In this document: positions 1-10,212 of the stretch, piece by piece
Position numbering within the stretch: position 1 is the stretch's first letter
Layout of the letters: every line of letters begins with the position of its first letter
Assembly (NCBI GenBank): GCA_011037195.1
Contig: JAAEAF010003579.1
Location: 1-64,000, forward strand
DNA length: 64,000 nucleotides
Reading direction: 5' to 3'
Source: Triatoma infestans
Lineage: Eukaryota > Arthropoda > Insecta > Hemiptera > Reduviidae
Program-made: the position numbers and the translations under genes
The notes under the pieces: generated by a model
The model's input: only the letters and a program-made list of their open reading frames with translations
Databases searched by the model: none
What the model was told of the DNA's origin: nothing

Positions 1-39
1 CCCACCCAGCTGACCATAACCCTTGACCTAGTTTAAGAG

Positions 40-211
40 TTTAGTTTTAAATGCAGTTAAAAACCAGTCAGTGTGTAAACTAAGTTTGCTCTGTGCAAGT
101 CTGTGTTGTCACACTGTCTAAAAAACGCATCCTGAAGATGGGCGAACGCCCGAAACCGGTCGATGACCACAAAATGAAGCAGGCTACCACGAAAAATGTC
201 TCTGATCCCGT
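40..211 (+). repeat. Hammerhead fold-back family 1, single right arm (copy A)
   Basis: This stretch matches the right arm of the fold-back repeat also present at 817-1085, 11641-11875, 22047-22345 and 42667-42835. It runs from an AT-rich inner segment shared with the 42.67-kb copy, through GTGCAAGTCTGTGTTGTCAC, to the outer end GCTACCACGAAAAATGTCTC. Only the right arm is present, so this is a solo arm or a copy truncated at its centre. There is no coding potential. Confidence 0.75.
128..165 (+). ncRNA. Hammerhead-ribozyme-like motif (family 1)
   Basis: The sequence shows CATC, then core CTGAAGA (132-138), one unpaired T, a GGGC/GCCC stem II with loop GAAC, GAAA (152-155), a palindromic ACCGGT that supplies stem III, the triplet GTC (159-161) and GATG, which can pair with the CATC to make a 4-bp stem I. 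That is the order of a type-I hammerhead with a very short stem III. The extra T after the core is not canonical, so cleavage is inferred and not shown. Confidence 0.55.
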
Positions 212-816
212 TTAGTGGTTGTTTTTTATAAGGTGGTTAGCATAAGTTATAAAAATATATAAATAAATAAAAAACAATCACGAACCCCAAAGTATAGAAA
301 AAACAATGGCCATGTTACACCAAGGCAAAAAGGAAGACGAATGGACATTGTAGAAAATAGAAATATACAAACACAAGACTATCCAACAAATAATAATGAA
401 TGACCAAATAAAAAATAAATTATAACTCAGACACCCTCTTTAAGGTCATTCCTCACACCTAACTATATTACAAACATACTAGTATAAAAGACATATCTAT
501 GCATACATATATATGTATATATAACGCACACGTGTACATATAAAACAAATAAACAAATATAGGTTCACAAAAAAAAAGAAGCATGATGCATAAATTCCAA
601 CCAAATTTTCTTCTTCCCCCGATTAAAATACCTTAACAAATGCCACCACGTTTTGTTAACCACATTTAATATCATTTAAAAATAAGCATGATAAAAAACG
701 AATACATTTGATTTCCTCTATTATTTATTTTAATATCATCTCCAATTTGCCGTTTGCTGCCAACCTTCTTACATATCAATTTACTTACACATTTTCTTGT
801 ATTAACCCTGCTTGTA
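212..816. other. AT-rich interval without a supported gene
   Basis: This is A/T-rich sequence with poly-A runs and a short TATA-rich microsatellite near 500-540. Open frames here are short and show no splice signals or family motifs. Confidence 0.6.
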
Positions 817-856
817 TCAGAGACATTTTCCGTGGAGGCCTGCTTCATTTTGTGGT

Positions 857-894
857 CATCGACCGGTTTCGGGCGTTCGCCCATCTTCAGGATG
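857..894 (-). ncRNA. Hammerhead-ribozyme-like motif, left arm of copy B
   Basis: Read on the minus strand it has CATC, CTGAAGA, T, a GGGC/GCCC stem II, GAAA, ACCGGT, the GTC triplet and GATG. It is the same as the motif at 128-165 and faces the one at 987-1024. Confidence 0.55.
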
Positions 895-986
895 CGTTTT
901 TCAGAAGTGTGCCAACACAGACTCGTACAGAGACTTAGTTTCACTAACTCTCTGTACGGTCTGTGTGGCACACTGTCTGAAAAACG

Positions 987-1024
987 CATCCTGAAGATGG
1001 GCGAACGCCCGAAACCGGTCGATG
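987..1024 (+). ncRNA. Hammerhead-ribozyme-like motif, right arm of copy B
   Basis: CATC (987-990), CTGAAGA (991-997), T, stem II GGGC/GCCC, GAAA, ACCGGT with GTC at 1018-1020, and GATG (1021-1024) follow in the order of a type-I hammerhead. The core and stem II are intact. Confidence 0.55.
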
Positions 1025-1179
1025 GCCACAAAATGAAGCAGGCTACCACGGAAAATGTCTCCTGATGCTTTCCAGCTCTGCGGAACCAACTACCACAACA
1101 AACCCTGCTTGTATTTCACATTTATTTATCTATTCTTAATAGTACAGTATTCTCGTGAAATAACTTATCCCCACCTAAT

Positions 1180-1416
1180 TTTTTTTTTCTAATTTCAGGC
1201 GCGTCAACATCTATGGTCATTGGCGCCGGAGCCTTTTCAGTGCACTGCCGGCTTCCGGACAGTGTTCTCTCGTTACACACAACACTGTCCATCACCGGAC
1301 ATTGAGCTGTAAAGGCTCCTAGGAAGAAAAAATCTAAGTAGCACAGCTGGACTCGAACCCAGGTCCTCCGCGTGGGAGTCCAGTACGCTAACCACTTAGC
1401 TATTCCCTTCCATCCT
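1180..1416 (-). mobile_element. tRNA-derived SINE, copy 1
   Basis: Read on the minus strand the 5' head is tRNA-like: an A-box match TAGCTAAGTGG and a B-box match GGTTCGAGTCC about 45 bases downstream, which would form an internal RNA polymerase III promoter. The body holds inverted segments (GGAGCCTTT against AAAGGCTCC and CACTGTCCGG-type repeats) and a conserved GGCGCCAATGACCATAGAT tail segment, then an A-rich tail (the T-run at 1179-1189 on the plus strand). Two other copies occur at 10213-10442 and 62137-62372. The insertion duplication here is weak (CCTAAT on both sides). Confidence 0.85.
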
Positions 1417-1617
1417 CCCCCCCTAATAAAAACGACTTGATAAACCACTGAGCAAACTTAACAACACTATTAAAATTTAGTCATAAAATATTCTTCAATA
1501 CATGTAATTTATTATACACTATTTTCTAATGCCTAATTTATAATAATTCCATTTTATCATTAAACAAACACACATAGTAACATAAACTTATAACCTCTAC
1601 ACATGTATACAACCAAC

Positions 1618-1790
1618 AATTGTGACTGTAACAGAAATATTAGTTGAAGTGAACTAGAGAGACACGAACTTGGTGAATTTGCTCTGAAAATCCAAAACCG
1701 GTCAGGAACCAAATGAATATGCATGCTACCACGGATAAAATACCAGATGTTACCCAGCATTGCGGACCCAACCACATATTCAACTTATAT
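1618..1790 (+). repeat. Hammerhead fold-back family 2, degenerate arm
   Basis: The outer end (GCTACCACGGATAAAATACC, then CAGCATTGCGGACCCAACCAC) matches the right arm of the fold-back at 51036-51290 and resembles the outer end of family 1. The ribozyme core is largely lost, but AAAACCGGTC and the flanking ATCC remain. Confidence 0.6.
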
Positions 1791-1816
1791 TTCTCTGTGA
1801 AAAATCATTTAATCGC

Positions 1817-2305
1817 AATACTTCGTCTTTGAGGGAGGAAGTATTGCGATTGTGGCAGATTTTCGAAATTGAGTTTTCCCCGGAAATTCATGTTTTGGGT
1901 TCCCCTAATCGAAAACAATGTTTTTAGCGAAGGGTCTGTGTGTGTGTTTCAACAGAATAACTCAAAAACGAAACGTTGCAGGAAGCTCAAACTTGGTATT
2001 CCATTTAGGCACTATGACTTTACTGACTGTTTTTTTCAGATTTTTGTGATTTTCTCAAAAACGGCTCCAACGATTTTCTTTAAACTTCGTATCACTTTTA
2101 TTTGAAACAGTTTCCCAGGAAAATTGATTTTTGGGGGTTCTGGGGGACCAATAGCTTTATGTTTTTCTCTAAAGTATCACATCACTACAATATATGGTTT
2201 TACTACCTACATAATATTAATATATATTAGAAGCATTGATAGAATTCCAAAATTGAAATAGGTTTACCGGAAGTGAGATTTTACAGAATAGCTGCTTCAA
2301 TTTTT
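1817..2305 (+). repeat. Dispersed repeat R1, copy a
   Basis: The copy begins at a palindromic head (CGCAATACTTC against GAAGTATTGCG) and continues through landmarks shared by all R1 copies: TTTTCGAAATTGAGTTTTC, TGTTTTTAGCGAA, a TG-rich stretch, AAACTTGGTATTCC, TTTGTGATTTTCTCAAAAACG, CACTTTTATTTGAAAC and a distal GTTTACCGGAAGTGAGATTT. No protein is encoded. It is probably a non-autonomous transposon, class unknown. Confidence 0.75.
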
Positions 2306-2329
2306 TGCAAATGGCTAACTTGCCAAAGG

Positions 2330-3050
2330 CAAGGAATCAATAGAACATTCTGTTGCAAAACAAAAATTTAAACACATCTTGTGAACTGGGGGCATTAAGG
2401 GAAGTTATAGTAAAAGAGATAATGATACGTGGTTAAATAAATCAAACAATATTATTCGAGAAAGACTACTAACTGAAGGTGGAATTAATTTAGATAAAGC
2501 TGTTGAAATTGCTAAAACAATGGAGACTATGAAATTGCAGTCAAGAGAATTGGAAGAAGGAATATAAAGAGGCCGTAGATAACAGGCGAACAAAAATATT
2601 AAAAGTTCAATTCAATGCAATTCAAAAAGAATTCAAATCCAAAATTATAAAAAATACAATTATAATAACAATGAATGCAGCAGATGCGGTAATAAAAAAC
2701 ACGTAAATAATAAATGTTCATCTTTGGGAACCAAGTGTTTAAAATGTAAAAAAATGAATCATTTTGCAAATATATGTAAATCAAAATATAGTATTAGAAA
2801 AACAAGTAAAGATGTGAATTATGGTAAAAGTAAGAGTAGTGATAAAGGTCATACTACAGATGATGAATTGGTTCTTGGGTGTGTGCATCGTCTTGGAAAG
2901 TAAATGTTGGAGTAAATAATCATAACCTCTGTTGCATTATAGATACTGGAGTACCAGCTAACATAAGTCATTAGAAACATTTAAAAAATTAAATTTACCT
3001 ACTAATAATATAAAAAATTCAGCAGCTAAGTTATTTACTATAAATAATAA
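2330..3050 (+). pseudogene. Gag zinc knuckles and aspartic protease remnant
   Basis: Two CCHC zinc knuckles with spacing C-X2-C-X4-H-X4-C lie at 2676-2778, which indicates a nucleic-acid-binding Gag C-terminus. At about 2930-2965 the translation reads IIDTGVPAN, a DTG aspartic protease active site in which the usual following Ala is Val. Stops and a frame change separate the two parts. Confidence 0.75.
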
Positions 3051-3054
3051 AAAA

Positions 3055-3921
3055 TTGAACGTAATTATTGGTAAATGTGATATTCAATGTAAATTAAACA
3101 ATTACATAAATAATATTGAATTTTTCTCAATGAATTTTAAATGTAATTTTGTTCTAGGATTAGAAGCCCGCCAAAAATTAAACTCGATGAAAAATATGTG
3201 TGTGGTAAAGCAGAATATGACAAATTTTAAAGAGATAGAATACGAAAATGCTTTGAAAGAATATGATGATGTATTTAATGGACTTGGGTTATTACCAAAG
3301 AAAATGTACTTAACTGTAAGAACTGTAAGGCTCACGATTGATCCACCTAGAAAGGTGCCCTTTAAATTAATTCCTAAATTAAGAGACGAGCTTCAAAGAA
3401 TAGAGGCAATGGACGTAATATATAAGGTTGAAGAAACTACACAATGGCTAAACTCAATGGTAATAATTGAGCAACCTAACAAATCCCTTAGAATATGCCT
3501 TGATCCTCGACATTTAAATCAGGATATTATGAAAACTTATTTTCAGTTACCGGATGTAGAAATTATAAAAACTAAAATTCCATGTTCAGATTGTTTTTCT
3601 TTACTAGATGCAAAAAATGGATTTTGGACGATGGAATTAGAAGATGAAAGCTCATTATAACAACGTTTAATACTCCGGAAGGACGGAGTATCCTTTTAGG
3701 AATAAATGCGGCACCAGAGATCTATCATACATACATGTTTATTTAAGGAAATGGACGGGCTTATTATTTATATTGACAATTTTATAGCAGCCAATGATAA
3801 AAGTACTCATGATAAAATTCTAAAAAAAGTATTGGATAGAGCTCACGAGGTCGGATTAAAATTTAACAGTGCTAAATGTCAAATAGGTCTAATGGAAATT
3901 ACATATTTATGCCAAATATAA
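3055..3921 (+). pseudogene. Reverse transcriptase remnant (gypsy type)
   Basis: A 201-codon open stretch (3055-3660) carries the gypsy RT start region (VPFKLIPKLRDELQRIE), then RICLDPRHLNQ and SLLDAKNGFWTMEL, where the Asp is the first catalytic acid. After a stop and frame change, 3706-3921 holds YIDN, which replaces the usual YxDD. The copy therefore lacks an intact catalytic box as well as an intact frame. Confidence 0.8.
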
Positions 3922-4079
3922 CAAAGAGGGCGTTTCAACGGATCCTGAACAGGTTGAAGTAATAGAAACATGAACTGAACTAGCTCGGTTCATATATTCC
4001 AAATTTGTCCGATTTAACTTCAAATTTAAGACTATTACTAAAATAATCTTCACAATGGGATTGGAATAATTCACACGAA

Positions 4080-4395
4080 ATGGAATTCAATAAACTCAAA
4101 CAGTTGCTAATTATAGCACCGGTAATGTGCAATTATAATCCAAATGAGCCAATTTCTTTGTCTGCGGACGGTTTCTTTGTCCCAATTACCGTTGGGAGCG
4201 GTAATTCCTCATGGTACGCAACCTATTGCATAAGCATCAACTTCTCTAAATAAAAATCAGGTTAATTATTCTCAGATCGAAAAAGAATTATTGTTATACG
4301 TCTTTACCAAATTTCATAGATATGTATACGGAAGTCAACTGGTGACATTAGAAACAGATCACCAACCATTATTAACAATTTTTTAAAAAACCTAC
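4080..4395 (+). pseudogene. RNase H remnant of the gypsy element
   Basis: The translation contains LSADG, then a YSQIEKELL segment and TDHQPLL, the usual landmarks of the gypsy RNase H that follows RT. Several stops interrupt it. Confidence 0.7.
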
Positions 4396-4599
4396 TTGGC
4401 GAATTCCTGTGAGGGTGCAAAGAATAATGCTTAAATTATAGCTTATAATTTCAATTTAATTCTTGTAATTTCCATTTCTAGAGCCCAATAGGTACAGACA
4501 AATGCTTTGAAAAATAGAACAAGAAATTACCGTAAATATAAATGCTATTTTTACACAATTTCTTATCTCTGACTAAAGATTAAATCAAATTAATAAAGC

Positions 4600-5830
4600 T
4601 ACACGGGATGATGATGAATTAAAAATGTTAAAGGAATATGTACAAAACGGATGGCCTCTTAAAACCAAAATTGTAAATGTAAAACCCCAGCCTTACTATA
4701 AGGTGAGAAATAAAATTAATATTATCAATGGTTTAGTTTATAAAGGGCACTGTTTAGTAGTACCTAGCAAATTTTAAAAATAATTCATGGAGGTTTCTTA
4801 GGAACAGAACGTTGTTTAAACAATATTAAAGACTTAATCTATTGCCCTAATATAAAAAATGACATTATAAATACTGTAAAACATTCTGAAACTTGTCAAA
4901 AATATAGTGATAATAATCCGAAAGAACCTATGATACCACATGAAGAATAAACTTAGCATGGGAATAAATAGGAATAGATATTTTAACAAATTATAGGAAT
5001 AGGTATAAAATAAAATTATCTAGTTGCTGTAGGCGACTATTCTAAATTATATAGAAATAGCGTTACTACATGATGGCTATGATGCCAAAAACGTAATCCT
5101 TAATACAAAATTAATGTTTGCACGTCATGGTATATCGAATAGAATAATTTCAGGTAATAGTCCATCGTTTAATAGTAAAGAGTTCAGAGCATTCGTGAAG
5201 GATTGGATTACCTCTTGCCTGTATTACCCAAAATCCAGTGGTCTAATAGAGCGTTTAATAAAAACAATAAAAAAATTATTAATAAAGTGCGAAGAGGCAC
5301 GCACAGATCCCTATATTGCTTTATTTATGAGGCACATTAGTCTCACCCGCCCAACTGCTGATGCGTAGAAACTTGAGAGCTAAAATTCTTGGAAATAAAC
5401 AAATCCTGAGCCCTAGATTAGTCAATCCTAATCACAACAAGCATTTTCGTAAATACAACAAAAAATGTGTAACTATTACAACAGAAATGCAAAGACATTG
5501 AAACCCCTAAATATAAGTGACAAGTTTTGGTTTAGGAAAAAAGATCCTAATTCTACATGGAAACCGAGAGTTGTGAAAAAACTTTGTGAGGAACCCAGAT
5601 CATATGTTGTATCAGATGAAAAAGGAAAGTAGTATCGTCAAAATCGTCAATATATAAATAATGCTACTCAACCATTATTTAACATAAACCCGGAAATAAT
5701 GATAATGAAGGTGTAGGAGAAGTAATGGGACATCAGTCTGTAGATAATGGTGAAGAAATAGGAGAAATAGTGGGTGAACAGGACTACAAGGGCTGGTAGA
5801 ACTATAAACCACCTAAAAGATTTAACCACT
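4600..5830 (+). pseudogene. Integrase remnant of the gypsy element
   Basis: A zinc-binding HHCC-like segment (HGGFLGTERCL ... CQKY) occurs near 4790-4905. An integrase core fragment (FARHGISNRIISGN ... FVKDW) is open at 5114-5368. A distal segment near 5560-5700 resembles the post-integrase tail of insect gypsy Pol, with RSYVVSDEKGK followed by RQNRQYINNATQP. Frames are broken. Confidence 0.7.
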
Positions 5831-5904
5831 CTCAGTATTGACTGTTAATGTGAAAACAATAAATGAGATAAATAAATATATGATTACTACCATATATATT
5901 ATTA

Positions 5905-5950
5905 TACTATTTTTTTTTCTGCGCATCGACTGCCTTGGCCATTAGCGCCT
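5905..5950. repeat. Possible SINE tail fragment
   Basis: A T-run followed by GCGCATCGACTGCC and GGCCATTAGCGCC resembles the tail region of the SINE copies (T-run, GCGCGTCAACATC, GGTCATTGGCGCC). No tRNA-like head is present, so this is a fragment or a related element. Confidence 0.4.
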
Positions 5951-6749
5951 ATGATACTATTGTATTTGTAAAAAGATACATATGTTGTTTCTTTTTTATA
6001 TATTTTGTATGTTGTTTTTCCCAATTAAAAAAAAATTCTAATTGTGATGTATATTATCAAATAATTATGGGACTGGCCGCTAGGTGCATCACAATCAACT
6101 TGAAAGTTTAATTTGAATTTTGCCAAACCAGTTTGTATTCCATCAGCCCTCAATAGAAAATAATATTTGATAAAACAGATCACAATAGTTGTGGTTAAGT
6201 TAAGTTAAGTTAAGTTTTCTTTCCTCTAAATTGCTTTCTCAATATATTACACGATTCTATCGTCTATATAATATTAATAAGAATTAAATGTTGGCCAAAA
6301 TAATAATGGACAAAATTCCGTGTTTGAAGAAAACCGGTTAACCGGAAGTACTATATTTCGAATGCATATACATATATTATCAATATTAACCGGGTAAATA
6401 AATAATGAATAAAACTATGTAAATGCAGTAAGAATGTTGTGTGAGTGTTTCATACCAGATTTTGTAATAAAAGGGTATAACTAAAAAAAAAAAATATATT
6501 AAGATTATAATATGTACTTGAATCTTTTACTATTATTAATCTCTGCCTACCTTAAGATTTGAAATATCATTCTATATTATCTTTATTATAATAAATCAGT
6601 TAATTCTTCAAAACACTGTTTATAGGTGAGATACTTCAGGAATAGAAGATAAGATTATATTTTATTATTTATTGGTTCTGTTAACTTCCTATTATTTATT
6701 ACTTTCAATGTAACATTGATTCGTCAGTTTTAAAAATAGTCACCACGGA
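5951..6749. other. Intergenic region upstream of the secreted-protein gene
   Basis: AT-rich sequence with a triplet of TTAAG repeats near 6195-6215. It contains the 5' flank of the gene starting at 6750. I see no strong TATA box or initiator. Confidence 0.5.
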
Positions 6750-6794
6750 ATGAGGCATTTTCTAATTTTGCTTTCTGCTTTGGTTTTGACCCAG
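6750..6794 (+). CDS. Secreted protein, exon 1 (signal peptide)
   Basis: ATG followed by 14 mostly hydrophobic codons, ending CAG before a GTAAGT donor, phase 0. The ATG is the first in the exon and places the hydrophobic core correctly for a signal peptide. Confidence 0.8.
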
Positions 6795-9700
6795 GTAAGT
6801 ATTATTTGACAGTTTTGAAATATATTTAACGTTTTGTTTCTAGTAAAATTGAAGAAATTTGAAAATTAACGAAATTTAATGGCCATTATCTTTTACTGGA
6901 ATGAACCAATTAGTATTTTACTTACCTAGTGTGCAGAATGACAAACAAATACAAAAAAAATTATTTAACAGGGTCTTACAGAAGAGCTATCCAGCACATT
7001 CAGGAAAGCAATTGAAAAGGACACTGAAGAATTGCTAGCCCCATTGTTGAAAGAATATGCTGAGTTAAAAAACCTGATAGAAGCGGTAAAACAGTACCAA
7101 GAAACACAGAAAATCTCATCCATAGCTTTTGCCGAAAGGATAACTAACTTACCGTCAGATTGTTTACCAACAGCTGTAAGTAAAAATTCCCAAACTCTTT
7201 CCATTTCAAATAAAACATATAAGACCCATATAATTTTTTCTTATTACTTTCTCTTACTGTGAAATAATTTGTCAGCATTTCTAAAGAAACTTTTCACTAG
7301 AAATAGTTGTTTTGTGGCCCCTGCGTGAATACCTTAATAAAATATTTAAAATATTTCTCGACTGTCAATTCGCGACACGGTACTTCCTGACACCCGTTAT
7401 ACTGGACATGGAATTCTTTTGGATTTCTTTAAATTTCTATACTTAGTCTTATATTTAGCGAATGATCTATATATACATCTGTCACGAAGATTTCCGTCAG
7501 AAATCATCAACTGTGAAGGGCGACTTTAAGGAATTTTTTTTTAGTATACCCTAATTTTCTCGAAAGCGGCTCCAACCAATTTCTTTAAATTTTGTATACT
7601 ATTTTATACCATTCAACCTATCACTTTTATTTCAAACATTTTTCCCAAGATTTTTTGTTGAAAGTTTTGGAAGAGCTGCAATGTTTTACACTGTACAATA
7701 TGTTATAACAATGTAAAAAACCTCACGCACTTTCTTTTACTCCTCTTAATGCAGTTATATATAAAATGAAAAATTTTCTTTAAATTTCAAATGTTACTCA
7801 TTCCTCCTAGCATAAATATAATATAGGTCGTCGGCGGATAAGTGCCGATCTATCAACAGAGTGAGGTAGAGATGATTACATTGTAGAAAGCCAATTATGT
7901 ACAAACTTTTTGATTTTAAAGGTTTCAGATTCCTCAAACCACCTAAAAATAATTTTTTCAGAAAAACTGTTCAAATAAAAGTGATACTTTTATATTTATG
8001 CAGCAAGCATTCCAAGATTAAAGAAAATCGTTTTAACAGTTTTCAAGAAAATTCCAAAAACCTATTTTATACAATCACACTTCCAGTTAAATAATTTTCT
8101 TCAAATTTGGAATTCTATCTCAAGGCTATTAATATGTATTATTATTATTATTATTATGTAGGTGATTAAACCATATATTATACTGATGTGCTAGTTTAGA
8201 GGAAAGCATAACACTACTGTACCCCCATGAAACTCTCGAAAAATCAATTTTTACTGGAAAATTTCACATAAAATTGATAGGTAATTTTATGTGTATATAG
8301 TATACGAAGCTAAATAAAATGGTTGGAGCCTTTTTTCGAGAAAAATCACGAGAAAAAAACATTAAGTAAAGTCGCACCTCCTGTCGATAGATTTTTGCCC
8401 AAAATTTTCGTGTCTGATGCGTTTAGAGTGTCTAAATAGAATACCAAATTGAACTTCCTGCAATTAACTTTTGATCTTCTGGTGCAATATACTGTAATCA
8501 GTTCAAGTATAACTGTTTTGTACTGGGACCATTTAACGCTAAGCTTACCTAGCGTACGATAGTATCGCCATTCGGTGGATAGGAGAATAGGGCCGGACAA
8601 AATATGTGAACAGTTATACTACGCTCATACAGATCTCATTTAATTGATTGTAATTATACGGTACAACATATAGAAAAATACTAATCAAATGAAGAAAATA
8701 CTTAACTGAAAGACAATTCAACTAAAACAACAATAAAATAAGAGAAGCATCCTTCGCCTATGAAATATACTTCACTTAAATACTAATCAGTTATGCACTC
8801 TAATCACTGATTAAGGGGTTAGTAGTCTATTCGGAATAATGTTAATTACTTCCGCGTTAGTTAAATGTTCTTCAGAAAAATGTTCGACGATGATGTAGGA
8901 GGGAGAGCTTTACACCGCCACACAAACACCACAGTTACCTGATGTCATTCAGTGTATTCTTTCTTTTTTATATAGAATCGCTCGGTATGCTAGATGTGCC
9001 AATAAATAATTTGTAGCATCTAGCTGTACAAGAAGTCAGTATCGACAGTCAATTACAGTGCTTGGTCTCGCTAGGGTTCTACTGCCCTTCCAACTCATCA
9101 TCGTCTTCGATGTCTTCATCTTCTCTTGCTCCACTCCGTAACTGGGAGAGCCGATCAGATTTTACACTGATCGCTTTCGTCAGTCACCCCCTCTCTTATT
9201 TTATTGTCGGTACCCTTTATTATTATTAATTAATGTATCACAATAATTTTATTAGAGAATTAATATTTCGTTAAGTCACAACCAATATATGAATATTTGT
9301 CACGTTTATGATTATATTTACTGTACTAAATGAAAATGTGGTTCACACCCACATGCCTGATTTTTGTTTGTGTGTGTGTGTGTGGAAATTGATAAATGCA
9401 ATTAGAGAAAGCCGGGTGTTTTTCACATGAATTTTTACTCTCCAAGTCTTTTTTCATTCCTACATTTTTTGCAATTTTTTCAAATGGTTTTACTTTTCCA
9501 ATTTTTCAGCTGCCATTTGTTGAAGATTGGGATCCGGATGGTTGTCTGAATTTGACTACAACTTTAGCAAATGCTGTAGATCTTGCAGAAAACATAACAA
9601 ACTGGGTTTTTAAAGCAAGCCTTACAATAGGCCAGCAATTATACAATTTACTCCATTGTGGGAGCATAAATCCAGTTACTGCCATTAAATGTTTCTTAAA

Positions 9701-9896
9701 TGGCATTAGCAATTTGAAGGACACCATTGATTCATTAAGACCCATAGTAAATGAATACAAAAATGAAATAGTTGCACTGGCTAAAGAATTAAAGGTGGAG
9801 TTTGATGAATGTCTATATATACATAAGAGAGCTCAAACTCTAGCTAAACAGCTAGTTGCTGAAGCCCAGCTTTGCGACAACGTGAAATCGAATTAA
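6750..9896 (+). CDS. Secreted helical protein, three exons, function unknown (gene span)
   Basis: Exons 6750-6794, 6972-7175 and 9510-9896 join in phase 0 with consensus splice sites (CAG/GTAAGT, AACAG/GG, GCT/GTAAGT, TTTTTCAG/CT) to give 211 aa. The first exon is a signal peptide (MRHFLILLSALVLTQ), so the product should be secreted. The mature part is Lys/Glu-rich and mostly helical, has seven cysteines, and has two candidate N-glycosylation sites (NLTT, NITN). It loosely resembles insect midgut or salivary secreted families such as TsetseEP (PF05267), but I do not recognise it and assign no function. Intron 2 (2.3 kb) contains R1 repeats. A polyadenylation signal follows at 9975. Confidence 0.8.
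6972..7175 (+). CDS. Secreted protein, exon 2
   Basis: 68 codons, phase 0 at both ends, acceptor AACAG, donor GTAAGT. It encodes a charged amphipathic segment (GLTEELSSTFRKAIEKDTEE onward) with a single Cys near its end (NLPSDCLPTA). Confidence 0.8.
7440..7700 (+). repeat. Dispersed repeat R1, copy b (plus part)
   Basis: Shares the TTTAGCGAATG, TTTTCTCGAAAGCGGCTCCAACC, TTTGTATACTAT and CACTTTTATTTCAAAC landmarks of R1. It lies within intron 2 of the secreted-protein gene. Confidence 0.65.
7900..8500 (-). repeat. Dispersed repeat R1, two partial copies in minus orientation
   Basis: Two successive minus-strand R1 pieces (about 7920-8110 and 8200-8500) show TTTGAACA..AAGTGATA, GTTGGAGCC, TTCGAGAAAAATCACGAG and AAGTCGCACCTCC. 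With the plus copy just upstream they form an inverted arrangement. Confidence 0.65.
9510..9896 (+). CDS. Secreted protein, exon 3 (C-terminus)
   Basis: Acceptor CAATTTTTCAG, 128 codons then TAA. Six cysteines (in DGCL, LLHCG, IKCFL, DECL, QLCD contexts, one pair possibly bonded across helices) and two NxT/NxS-type glycosylation sites lie here. Confidence 0.8.
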   Translation: MPFVEDWDPDGCLNLTTTLANAVDLAENITNWVFKASLTIGQQLYNLLHCGSINPVTAIKCFLNGISNLKDTIDSLRPIVNEYKNEIVALAKELKVEFDECLYIHKRAQTLAKQLVAEAQLCDNVKSN

Positions 9897-9974
9897 TGAT
9901 GTAGTTTTTTTAACACTAAACGTACCGACGCTTCAAATATACTATTCCATAAACGTTCAAAGGGCCGGTTAGGA

Positions 9975-9980
9975 AATAAA
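9975..9980 (+). terminator. Polyadenylation signal AATAAA
   Basis: AATAAA about 80 bases after the stop of the secreted-protein gene. Confidence 0.55.
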
Positions 9981-10212
9981 AGTAGTATTTCTGCAAACTT
10001 AATATAAGTAATAATCCCATTGTTTAACAAAAACAAAAGAACTTTCAGATGGCAATGAAAAATATATATACCTTTTCATTTTCATTTTTTGAAGAAAAAC
10101 AAATGCATTTTTTATTATTATTTATAGATATTTACTTCTTTTGTTCACTCCATTTTTTACATATAGGTTTTCCATAATGCATTTTCCTCTAACATGTTTG
10201 TTTGCATTACAT

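Larger units (their letters stand above)
817..1085. repeat. Hammerhead fold-back element, both arms (copy B)
   Basis: Two arms in opposite orientation are separated by a small centre. The left arm starts near AGAGACATTTTCCGTGG and the right arm ends in CCACGGAAAATGTCT followed by GATGCTTTCCAGCTCTGCGG. Each arm carries a hammerhead-like motif, on the minus strand at 857-894 and the plus strand at 987-1024. The centre is itself a smaller inverted repeat around GTACAGAG and CTCTGTAC. No transposase or reverse transcriptase is encoded. A non-autonomous element related to Penelope-type or retrozyme elements is possible but unproven. Confidence 0.8.
2310..5850 (+). mobile_element. Decayed Ty3/gypsy-type LTR retrotransposon
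   Basis: Domains appear in the order zinc-knuckle Gag, protease, reverse transcriptase, RNase H, integrase, which is the Ty3/gypsy order. The frame is broken many times by stops and shifts, so the copy is dead. It abuts an R1 repeat on its left, and I could not identify a matching pair of LTRs, so both ends are approximate. The flanking 5850-6480 segment may contain part of a 3' LTR but I have no second copy to compare. Confidence 0.8.

Noticed and set aside
672..1089. Several overlapping open frames of 60-125 codons
   Set aside because: They fall on the two arms of the fold-back element and read through palindromic repeats on both strands. They are non-coding.
1345..1412. tRNA gene on the minus strand
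   Set aside because: The A-box and B-box are present, but the same sequence recurs at three places with a shared non-tRNA body and A-rich tail, so it is a SINE head and not a functional tRNA.
1122..1448. 108-codon minus-strand frame
   Set aside because: It coincides with SINE copy 1, including the tRNA-like head.
5951..6490. 3' LTR of the gypsy element
   Set aside because: A candidate start (TGTGATG) exists, but no second copy upstream was found to confirm an LTR.
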